Assembly (NCBI GenBank): GCA_907163345.1
Contig: CAJQUN010000154.1
Span: 620,001-684,000 of the forward strand
Source: Haberlea rhodopensis
Lineage: Eukaryota; Streptophyta; Magnoliopsida; Lamiales; Gesneriaceae
Reading direction: 5' to 3'
Length of the DNA: 64,000 bases
This document shows positions 41,831 through 51,869 of the stretch, piece after piece. Under the pieces are notes generated by a model. The model made no database searches. It was not told where the DNA came from and saw only the letters and a program-made list of their open reading frames with translations. Position 1 is the stretch's first letter. Every line of letters begins with the position of its first letter. The position numbers were made by a program, and so were the translations under genes.

Positions 41831-43704
41831 TGTAAAGACCCGAATTTTTGAGTTATTAAAAATATAAATAAATGATTAGAAGAGTTTGAAATTTCTTAAA
41901 CTCTAGCCAAGAGTCACAGAGCATCAAGGAGTCCATAACCATCACAAACTCTTCCATTAATCCATCGATTTGCAGCCTCTTGGATCAATTAAAAATCTGC
42001 TCTATATCATCACTTATCTGCACAGATTTGGCCCCAAGATTTCGATAGGTCTCACCTATTTGGATCGATCCAAACCTATCAGATCCTACACAAAAGAGTC
42101 CAACTTAAAACACTTCCAAGTCTTAGAAAGACTCCACCGTAACACAGCTAGCAAGATCGAAACAGAATCTGTAATCCACCTCAGAATCTGCACAAATCTA
42201 TCCCCTATAATTTCGATCAAGAGTCCTACTCCAACACCTCAAGATTGGTGCACCTTTGTGCCTACAAATAGAGCCAACCAGTAGTAGTTTTCTTTCACAT
42301 CAAACCCCCTCTTTCAGTCACTAAAGCCGAGAAGAAATCCCCCTCTCTCAAGCCTTGAGTCTGCACGTTTTTACCAAACAAATCTCTTCCACCCGATCAC
42401 GTTAGCAATCTGTTGCGAAAAGCCTTAAGAAATCTGTATAAGTTCTTCCAGAACTCCTTCAGAATTCGTTCATCGAATTTTTCCAGAAGCTTTAAGCATC
42501 ACTCTTCGATATTCATTCAACCATTGAAGCCGAGAGTTGCTGCAACACTCTGTCCAATCTTTGAAAATAAGAGTGTCGGATTTTAAGCCAAGGTCCCTGC
42601 CGTGTTCACGAACTGGTTCCATCGATTGTTTCCAGCAATCCGTTCGAGATCACCTTCGAAATAAATCCAGCAACCATCACCGAAGATTAAGTCAAAGTTC
42701 TGCCTTGTTTTCAGAACCTTTTCCACAGAACTTGTTCATCGATTTATACCACCCACCTTGTTCGAAAGTTTCCAGATTTTATTCGAGTTTTAGCATTCTG
42801 CTCGTGCTGTTAGCGAGCCAAGGAAGATTGGATTCTTTGTTTCATACCTTTGATCAATCAAGCACGATACCAAGCACTGTAAGTGGGCTTTTGCTATTTA
42901 TTCATTTCGTTTTTAAAAATTATAGTATGTTTTGAAATCTCGATCGATATGAACTATGTTGAAACTAAGAAAAGTATATTTTGTAAGCACCTTAAACTCG
43001 AAATCTAATTGGATTGGAATTCCCCATGACCCTGATGCGGTGGGGTGTAACCGCTAAAAGAACCTTATACGGTGGTTATCCGTTGTTTCTGGAGTATCCA
43101 GACCCTTTATTCGTGGGTAAGCCGATGTCATGACCTCATCTCTAGGAGGGATAAGTCTAGAGACTGATATCAGTACCAAGAGGAGATTAGATGCTTTACT
43201 GTGCTTAAGTATATGAAAAATTATGAACGATATGAGATGTCATGTTATGGCTCGTTGGAGCAGTTATGTCAAGATACATTCATATCGGTTTATGTCAAGT
43301 TTTGATTCATGTTATGAAAATTATGAGTATTTATTATGATATCATATCGTTTGTCCCCCACTTGCTGAGTGTTTTCCAAAGCACTCAACCCCTTACTCTA
43401 CATCCCCAGATAAAGCTGAGGAAGAAGTTGAAGCCGAAGAAGATCACCAATTTTGGGGTTGGTGATATATCCGCTGCGTATTTCTAAGAATTAAGATCCC
43501 AAGACTTTATTTAAGTACGATTTTACTATTTAAGACTTTTAGAGTTTGATTACGCGTTTTTAATTCAGTTGTAAAGACAATGATTTCTTTATTTATGGAA
43601 TATAGACTGGTTTTGTTTATTACGCTATTACGAGGCTTATTGGTTTTCAAGTTGTTTATGAAAATCAATGCCGGTGTTATTGACCCCGGTCACGGGGCGT
43701 GACA
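41831..43704 (+). repeat. Chromovirus 5' LTR
   Basis: 1874 bp, bounded on the right by TTTTAG and the PBS. No CGATCGATCG array is present in it, unlike the other gypsy LTRs here. Short frames inside it are not convincing genes. Confidence 0.85.
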
Positions 43705-43710
43705 TTTTAG

Positions 43711-43722
43711 TGGTATCAGAGC
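43711..43722 (+). other. Chromovirus primer-binding site (tRNA-iMet)
   Basis: TGGTATCAGAGC, six bases after the LTR end. Confidence 0.93.
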
Positions 43723-44360
43723 TAGCCAGGTTCCATAATCCCGCTGGGAAAAGAATTCTAGTTGATAAAAATACTAGAAGAGAAATCCCAGTTGAAATAG
43801 ACCAACTGGTGAGATAAATACAGTTGGGAAAAAATATCAATTCACGATAATTACGATAATCAGAAGTCCAATCTGATTGATCACGTGAATACGAATTTTT
43901 CGACTTTTAAAATTTTTTAGTTTCTGTTTTTTTTATAATTATTTCGAAAAAAAAAAATAATAATAGAATTTTAAAAGAATTTCGGAAATTCAAAAAAATC
44001 AGAAAATTCGAAACCCTAGCTTCAAGTCGTCGCCGCCGCCTACTGCCACGATAGCCGTCGACGAGTATACCAATCGAAGCGTCTCTTCCAGTCGATCCTT
44101 CTGCCAAAATTTCATGTCGATCGGACTGCGTTTGCCCGATCAATTTCTCATTCGAAGCTCAAGAACCCTAACCCCCAAAATATGTTCATCCTTCGATTTT
44201 CGGATCTTATCTGCGTATTTTTGAAATTAAAAATTTTTGTATGATCTTCCAAGCAATTCGATCGATAGCCCTCTGTCAATTTCTGATTTCGAGCATCGAT
44301 TAGGGAGAATTTTGAAACCCTAATTTTCGAACTATGAACCCTAATTTCAGATTTAAAAAA

Positions 44361-44395
44361 AAAATATATATATATATATATATTTATTTTTTTTT
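44361..44395. repeat. A/T homopolymer and (TA)n microsatellite
   Basis: An A run, about ten TA units and a T run in the chromovirus leader. Confidence 0.9.
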
Positions 44396-44503
44396 AAGAT
44401 TGCAAAAATCGAAGATTTATGCTCTTATTTTTTATCCTTGTTTTAAAATGATTTTGTCAAGTATTTCATTTGACTAAATTAGTTCCGTATTTGGGTTTAG
44501 GTG

Positions 44504-44983
44504 ATGACAACCCGAGCCCAGACCGTCAAGATCCTTAACCTGGAGCAAGAAGTTGAAAAGCTCAAGGAAGCTAAATCTGAACTACTTGAGGTAGTAGACC
44601 ACCTGCGTGGCGATGTTCATAGACTCGGCTACTATCACCATCAAGCCGACGAGCAGAGTAAGGAAACTAACAAAGAAGTTGCTCGATTAGATGAAATCCA
44701 TCGGATTGCTGCCGAGAAATGCGTAGTGCAAAGGCAACAGCTGGAGCAAATGGCGGAGCAAGTTCTCTCACTCCAAGCTACGAACCAGCACTTGACAGTA
44801 AGAAGCAATGGATACTGTAGTATCATCACTCACCTCCAGAACGTCAATAGTGATCTACGGGAAGCCAATGATCACATGCGAGACCTCCTGGACGTGGTAG
44901 ACTCGGATGAAGACCCAGATGAAGAACCAATGGAGGAAGATATCGTAGAGGAGTTAGGAAGTGGAGACGTTATCGATCCGTAG
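44504..44983 (+). CDS. Coiled-coil ORF upstream of gag in the chromovirus
   Basis: An intact 159-codon frame from ATG 44504 (MTTRAQTVKILNLEQEVEKL) to TAG. Heptad-like Leu spacing (VEKLKEAKSELLEVVDHLRG, QQLEQMAEQVLSLQ, LREANDHMRDLL) indicates a coiled coil. It ends in an acidic tail (DSDEDPDEEPMEEDIVEE). It lies between PBS and gag, where chromoviruses normally have no gene, and on the same strand as gag. A TTTAG directly before its start and a TTGTAG before the gag ATG could be splice acceptors that choose between the two ORFs. I do not recognise the family. That it is open while gag-pol has stops is noteworthy. Confidence 0.6.
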   Translation: MTTRAQTVKILNLEQEVEKLKEAKSELLEVVDHLRGDVHRLGYYHHQADEQSKETNKEVARLDEIHRIAAEKCVVQRQQLEQMAEQVLSLQATNQHLTVRSNGYCSIITHLQNVNSDLREANDHMRDLLDVVDSDEDPDEEPMEEDIVEELGSGDVIDP

Positions 44984-45180
44984 TTTTCTAGAAAGCTTTG
45001 TTTAGGAGTTTTGTTTTTTTTAGAATTATTTTGATGTTCAGCATTTCCTTTCCGTTTTGTTTTGATAAACATTTTCAATGATTAATAAAATCGTCATTTC
45101 GGTTTATCATGTCTTCCTTATCTTTCCGCTATCGTTATATTCTTTGCGCAAAGATTTTGGATCTATATGTATTGTAGGAA

Positions 45181-48100
45181 ATGGCCGGACATCCTACTCG
45201 CAGCAACCGTAATCCCAACTACGCTGTTCCTCCTAATTCTAATGAGGAGAGAACGGATGGAAATCAGAATCCTCCACCTGCACCACCACAACCCCCGAGG
45301 GTGGGGCTGAGTCGTGAGGACTTGGCAGCAATAGCCACCATTGTGGCCACGACACTTCAAGGTTTGAATAACCCTGCTGCTAATCAGCCACAGCCGCAGC
45401 CAGCGCCACACGCAGGGAGTAAAATATCATTACGAATCACTACGAAAGAACCGAGTTCCAACTTTCGATGGCAACTCAGACCCAGAAATGGCACAAAACT
45501 GGCTCAAACAAGTGGAAAACCACCACAGATTACTTGAAGTGCCTGAAAACATTAAGGTGGAAGTCACCACATCGTTTCTCGTTGATCAAGCTGGAAAATG
45601 GTGGGAAAATGTGTCACCACTTGTGTTAGAAGCGGGACCAATCACATGGCAAAGGTTCCGAAGCACCTTCCTAAAGCAGTACTTCCCAACCGCGGTACAA
45701 AACCAGAAACTGCGAGAATTTGAACACCTGACGCAGACGCCAGACATGACAGTGGTAGAGTACACCGCAAAGTTCAACTCGCTGGGAACGTATGCGCCAA
45801 GCATAATGGCAGACGAGTCTCTAAAGCTACATCGCTTCAGGATTGGACTGAACAGTCGTATCCAATCCGCCCTTGCGATTTTCGAAACCGCAAATTTTGG
45901 AGATCTAATGGGAGCAGCCATCCGAGCTAAAGCAGACATAAAGCGTCGCGAGGAAGAATTTAAGCGCAAGCGACCCTCCATTAGTCAGCATACCCCTAAT
46001 GGTCAAAACTTCAAGAGGCCTAATCCATCCAGCAATCAGCGAAAAGGACCAACGATAGGGCCAACCCAACAGAGGTACCCAAAATGCTCAAACTGTGGCT
46101 ACAACCATCCTGGAGAATGCCTTAAAGGAAAAGGAGCATGTTTCCGATGTGGGAAGTTAGGACACAGGATTGCCGAATGTCCCGAACCTGATGTAAAGGG
46201 GACAATTGCAAGAAATGGCGGGCCTCCGAACAAACCAAGGGAGAACAATCCGAATGCCCGTGTCTTTGCCATATCACATGGGGAGGCAGAGGACGCAAAC
46301 GACGTCGTGGCAGGTACCATTTTATTAAACGAATTACCTGCTTATACATTGTTTGATTGTGGTGCCACGCATTCGTTTATATCTAAGAGGTTTGCTAAGA
46401 AACTAGCTCTTAAACCTGAATTGCTTAGTCAACCCTACAAAGTAGCAACACCATCCAATAAGACCCTTATAGCACATAGTATACACCGAGATTGTAATCT
46501 CAGTATTAAAGAAATAAGGTTTAATGCTGAGCTAATTCAACTCAACATGGTGGATTTTGATGTTATACTGAGAATGGATTGGCTATCTAAACACCATGGA
46601 TTAGTGGACTGCCGCAACAAGAATGTTAAACTACGAACTCCAGACGAGGGAGAGATCGTATACCACGGCAAAACTAAGGAACGAAAATTCCTTCTGTCGG
46701 CAGCACAAATGTGGAAAGCCGTGAAGAACGGTGAAGAAGTATACCTAGCAACAATAAGCGAGGTAAAAGAGGAAGATGGACCCATGATAGAAGACATAGC
46801 GATAGTGCAAGAGTTTCCGGATGTCTTTCCTGAAGAACTGCCCGGTTCTGTTCCAAACCGAGAATTGGAGTTTGAAATCAACTTGGTGCCAGGCGCTGCA
46901 CCAGTTTCAAAGGCACCATACCGAATGGCCCCAGCCGAACTGAAGGAACTTAAGGAACAACTGCAGGAGTTATTGGACAAGAAACAAATCAGACCAAGTG
47001 TATCCCCATGGGGAGCTCCAGTGTTGTTTGTGAAGAAGAAAGACGGGAGCATGAGATTATGTATCGACTACAGAGAGTTGAACAAGATCACAATAAAAAA
47101 CAAGTACCCTCTTCCGAGGATAGATGACCTATTCGATCAACTCAAAGGCGCTAAAGTGTTTTCCAAGCTCGATTTAAGGTCAGGCTATCACCAACTAAAG
47201 ATTAAAGCAGAGGACGTGCCGAAAACCGCATTTAGAACACGGTATGGGCATTATGAGTTCACGGTAATGCCATTTGGCTTAACAAACGCGCCAGCTGTAT
47301 TCATGGATTTAATGAATCGTGTATTCAAGCCATTCCTAGACGACTTTGTAGTAGTGTTCATCGACGACATACTCATTTACTCGTTGAGCAATGAAGAACA
47401 CGAACGACACCTTCGTCTTACGCTCCAGACACTAAGAGAGAAAGAACTCTACGCCAAGTTTAACAAATGTGAATTTTGGCTAGAAAGTGTATCTTTCTTA
47501 CGTCACATAATATCAAAGGAAGGCGTATCAGTGGACCCTAAAAAGGTAGAGGCAGTTTTAGATTGGCCTAGACCAACGACAGTGACTGAAATCCGAAGCT
47601 TCTTGAGACTAGCTGGCTACTACCGGAAGTTTGTCGAAGGATTTTTGTCAATAGCAGTACCTCTTACTAGGCTCACACAAAAGAACGCAAAGTTCATATG
47701 GAGTGAAGAATGTGAGAAGAGCTTTGAGACTTTAAAGGAAAAGCTCTCATCTGCACCTGTACTGGTATTACCAACTGAAGACATGAGTTTCACTATTTAT
47801 AGTGATGCATCTAAAGAAGGACTAGGATGTGTACTCATGCAGGGAGGAAGAGTGATTGCTTATGCTTCAAGACAACTCAAGCCCCATGAGCCAAACTACC
47901 CTACGCATGACCTCGAGTTAGCCGCAGTAGTGTTCGCCTTGAAGATTTGGAGACACTATCTGTATGGCGCCAAGTGCGAAGTGTTCACGGACCATCAAAG
48001 CCTCAAGTACTTGTTCACTCAAAAGGAACTCAACATGAGGCAGAGACGATGGATCGAACTTCTAAAAGACTACGATCTCACTATTAGCTACCACCCCGGC

Positions 48101-49650
48101 AAGGCAAACAAAGTAGCAGATGCTTTGAGCCGGAAAGGCAAAGGAAAAATAATCTTAGCTACGATCTCAGCTCAACCTTGTCTTCGAGAGACCATCAAGC
48201 TAAGCCAAGATCAAGATCCGAGCCTAACCAAGCTAAAAGAACAAGTCAGGGAGAAGAAAATTACTGACTTTGAGATCGATAACAATGGAATTCTGTGGAT
48301 GAAAGGACGATTATGCGTGCCAAATGTGAACAACATAAGACAAGAAGTAATGTCTGAAGCGCACAAGTCAAAGTTTTAAGTCCACCCTGGGAGTACAAAG
48401 ATGTACAAGGATCTGAAGGAAAGTTTTTGGTGGAACGCAATGAAGAAAGACGTAGCTGAATTCGTCGCCCGATGCTTGGTATGTCAACAAGTTAAAGCTG
48501 AGCATCAAAGACCCGGAGGACTTCTTCAACCTCTGGAAATCCCTGAATGGAAATGGGATCACATCTCCATGGATTTCGTCGTGGGCCTACCAAAGTCAAA
48601 ACAGAGCCATGACGGAATTTGGGTAATTGTTGATAGACTAACCAAGTCAGCACACTTCCTACCTGTCCGTATGAACTACAACTTAGACAAATTGGCAACT
48701 CTATATATGGACAATATAGTGAGATTGCATGGAGTCCCAGTGAGCATCCTATCCGACAGAGATCCTAGATTCGTGTCGCGTTTCTGGAAAAGCTTTCAGC
48801 AAGCTATGGGAAGTAAAGTGACTCTTAGCACGGCCTATCACCCACAAACCGATGGCCAGACAGAGAGGACTATCCAAACCCTCGAAGATATGCTAAGAGC
48901 TTGTGTATTGGATTTTACTACAAATTGGAGCGAACTATTACCTCTAGTCGAGTTTGCTTACAATAACAGCTATCATAGTAGCATTGGGATGGCGCCATAC
49001 GAAGCACTCTATGGGCGCAAAGGTCGATCACCTTTATATTGGGATGAAGTAGGAGAAAGAGCTATCACCGGACCAGAGTTAGTGCAAGCTACTACTGACA
49101 AGATAGCCATCATCAGAGATAGGCTCAAGACAGCCCAGGACCGACAGAAAAGTTGGGCTGATTTGAAAAGGAGACCAGTGGATATCAAGATTGGTGAAAA
49201 GGTCTACGTAAAGATTTCACCAATAAAAGGAGTGATTAGATTTGACAAAAAGGGAAATTTGAACCCAAGATATGTGGGACCATTTGAAGTCCTAGAAAAG
49301 GTGGGAACGCTAGCATATAAAATAGCACTACCGCCAAATCTGTCGAGAATTCACAATGTCTTCCACGTATCACAACTAAGGAAATACATTGCTGACCCAA
49401 GCCATGTACTGGAAGCAGAACCCCTAGTAACTCAAGGGAATTTGGACAAAACATTGAAATACGAAGAAATCCCAATCCGTATTCTGGATACCAAGGACCA
49501 AGTTTTGAGAAGAAGGACCATTCCTTACGTCAAGGTCCAATGGTCGAACCATACTGAAAGAGAAGCTACTTAAGAAGTAGAAGAATCAATGCGGGAGAAA
49601 TATCCCTACCTCTTCCAAAAACAAGTTGACTCGAGTTTCGAGGACGAAAT
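45181..49650 (+). pseudogene. gag-pol: Chromovirus gag-pol with one frameshift and two nonsense codons
   Basis: Gag starts MAGHPTRSNRNPNYAVP. A 1-nt shift in an A run near 45421 moves it to the frame open to 48379. This holds the capsid core (AGKWWENVSPL), a knuckle (CFRCGKLGHRIAEC), protease (FDCGATHSF), RT (LCIDYRELNK, VFIDDILIYS), RNase H (IYSDASKEGLG) and the integrase start. A stop replaces Ser in SKF(S)VHPG at 48377-48379. The frame then continues to 49573 with CLVCQQVKAE, MDFVVGLP, SDRDPRF and HPQTDGQTERT. A second stop replaces the Trp of the chromodomain EATWE. Three RT/PR Gly are changed to Arg (VILRMDW, FLRHIIS, FLRLAGYY). The family wording fits a Tekay-like chromovirus. Confidence 0.9.
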
Positions 49651-49651
49651 G

Positions 49652-50066
49652 TGAATTAATAATATGGATTTTATGAAAATAATATTTTATAAAATTTGAA
49701 AAGTTGACTAAAAATTTATGAGTAAATTATACAAATTTAATATTCAAAATATTTGTTATCTTCTCCCTAACCCAAATCCCATGAAATCCTTTCAATCGTG
49801 TAGGATTTAGTTTAGTTAGCTCAAATCCTATCAAATCCCAACAAAATCAATTCTATTTTGAAATCACGTTTTTCCAAACATTGAAATGGAATTTGTAATT
49901 CCAAATCCTCCAAATCCCACCAAATACACCCTGCCACGAACTTCAGTGTAATCTCTCTCTCTCTCCTACACAACTTATCGGCTCGTTCATTTTCTTCACC
50001 CTTCGCTCTCACTACAAATCTACAGCACAACATCTGCTAGCCGTGAGGAAAAAAGTAGTTGCTTCA
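49652..50066. other. AT-rich junction, then 5'-UTR-like sequence
   Basis: 49652-49930 is AT-rich and repeats words such as AAATCC(C/T)A and CAAATCC; it may be a degraded small transposon but I found no terminal repeats. From about 49950 a CT-rich tract (TCTCTCTCTCTCC) and a more balanced composition lead to the ATG at 50067, as in a plant 5' UTR. Confidence 0.35.
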
Positions 50067-50563
50067 ATGTCTTACAATAAACAACTTGATATTTCCAGGT
50101 CAGGTTTTCTTTGTGTCTTGTAGCCCGTTTTCTGGCGTTTTATTGAAAGGTACCTTTTGGCCCTCAGCTTTATTTTATGTTTTGGCAGTATAGACAAATT
50201 CGTGTCAATTTAAGATTACCTAGATGGAAAAGATTGTTTCTTTGGGTGAATATCTGTTTGCCCAGATAAATTTTGACCGCATGCAAAATAATGTTGATTT
50301 GTTTGTTTGGGGAAGGGGTGTGGGGTTGAGAATTATTGCTCTTTTTATTTTTGTGGGTAAGGTATGGTTTGCTAACTATTTTCATTAATTGATGTCTATT
50401 TTATACAATTTACTTGATTCGTTCGGAGATTATAGCTTTGCTCAAGAAGAAATGCCAGTACTCGAGTGAGTTTGCTAATTTCTGTAAGATGAAGTGTGAC
50501 TAAAATGTGTTTTGCTGCTTATCTTGACAGAAGGTGCAAAGGAATTGTTGCAGTCTGATGTTC
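50067..50563 (+). pseudogene. Possible first exons of a broken host gene
   Basis: ATG at 50067 gives MSYNKQLDIS and a CAG|GTCAGG donor at 50098/50099. A T-rich intron-like stretch ends in ATCTTGACAG at 50530, followed by AAGGTGCAAAGGAATTG, which could encode GAKELLQSDVQS in one frame. Simple joining puts that frame out of phase and gives a stop, so the gene is broken or my exon ends are wrong. A LINE tail begins at 50564. I do not recognise the protein. Confidence 0.3.
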
Positions 50564-51869
50564 AATCAAACAATAACAACGACAACTAAGTCTTTAATCC
50601 AAATGAATTGGGGTAAACTACATGAACAATGGAGATAATCAAGTCGGGTCGGTCACAAACGTCAGTCTTCTCCAAACTCTTATATACGTCAACATATATT
50701 TTGTAATACCATTGCACTCCAAGTCTTTGCGTATAACTTAGAGTCATGTTTTCTTCGGTCGTCCTTTCGCTCTCATGAGCTGGTTGAAATCCATGGACTC
50801 CACTCGACGCAAAGGTGCATTGCTGGGCCTACGTCGAACATGACCAAACCAATGTAAGTGGCTTTCTTGCATCTTCTCTTTAATACAAGCTACACCTACA
50901 TCAACTCGAATATCTTCGTTCCTTATTTTATTTCTTCTGGTCTTACCTCACATCCAACAAAGCATATGCATATCTGCCACACTCATCTTTTGGATGTGAT
51001 TCCTCTTGAGTGCCCATCATTCCGTCCCATACAACATTGCGAGTCTAACAGCGGCTCTTTAAAACTTTCCCTTCAATTTCAGCGGGATATTACAATCGCA
51101 TAGAACTCCAGTGGCGTTTCTCCATTTAAACCAGCCAACTTGAATCATGTGGTTAACGCCACTGTCAATCTCTCAATCCTTTTGGATAACCGAACCTAGC
51201 TATCAAAACTTGCTGCTAATCGATACCTCTTGACCACCGAATGCTACAACACCGGAATCTCGAAAGAAACGACCACTAAATCTGCACTACATATATTCCG
51301 TTTTAGACCTACTTAATCTAAAACCCTTTGATTCCATCGGCTCTCTCTCCACTTCAATTTGGCATTTACCCCTGCCATTGTCTCGGCGATTAAGACAACA
51401 TAGTCAGCCGAAAGTATGTTCCAAAGTAATTCAGTATGTTTGTCTTTTGTTATATCACCCATCACTAGGGTTAATAGGAAAGGACTCAACGCAGACCCTT
51501 GATGCAATCCAATAGTGATTGAGAACTCACTTGTCACACCACTGCACGTTCTGACATTGGATGCTACTTCATTGTACATGTCCTTGATTATATTGACATA
51601 CTTGATGTGAAGTTTTTTCTTCATCAAAGCCTACCATAATATCTCACTTTGTACTTTATCGTAAGCCTTCTCCAAGTCTATAAAGATCATATGCAGATCT
51701 TTACTCCTCGCACGATAGCCCTCGACAAGTTGATGAAATTAATGGATAGCTTTAGTAGTTGACCGTCCCTGCATGAACCCAAATTGGTTCTCCAATATCT
51801 TAACATCCGTCCTTAAACGAAATTCAATTATCCTCTCCCAAAGCTTCATTTTGTGAATGCCAGTATTGG
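50564..51869 (-). mobile_element. 5'-truncated RTE-clade LINE
   Basis: On the minus strand, RT motifs read in order: FGFMQGRSTTKAIH, DLHMIFIDLEKAYDKV (51650-51780), IKDMYNEVASNVRTCSG, IGLHQGSALSPFLLTLVMGD (51313-51627) and the catalytic FADD-type site decayed to SADYVVLI. It ends at 50564 in a TTG-rich tail (GTTGTCGTTGTTATTG on minus) preceded by the typical RTE end. It is 5'-truncated near 51869, lacks the endonuclease and is full of frame changes, so it is dead. It lies between a host-like exon and the gag of an old Tekay copy. Confidence 0.88.

Larger units (their letters stand above)
41831..49651 (+). mobile_element. Ty3/gypsy chromovirus lacking its 3' LTR
   Basis: Plus strand: 5' LTR 41831-43704 (TGTAAAGACC to GGGGCGTGACA), PBS 43711-43722, a leader with an extra ORF, gag-pol 45181-49650 and a terminal TTTCGAGGACGAAA stem-loop. 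After that I find no polypurine tract and no second LTR; the sequence turns AT-rich and unrelated. The 3' end was probably deleted. It sits in the gag of the Athila element. Confidence 0.85.

Noticed and set aside
42537..42935. 132-codon plus frame in the chromovirus LTR
   Set aside because: Ser/Phe-rich, no recognisable motif, entirely within the LTR; likely chance.
46537..47052. 171-codon minus frame opposite chromovirus protease/RT
   Set aside because: Antisense to a clearly coding region; Ser-rich composition typical of a shadow frame.
49740..49930. Possible MITE with AAATCC-type repeats
   Set aside because: No matching terminal inverted repeats or target duplication could be found by eye.
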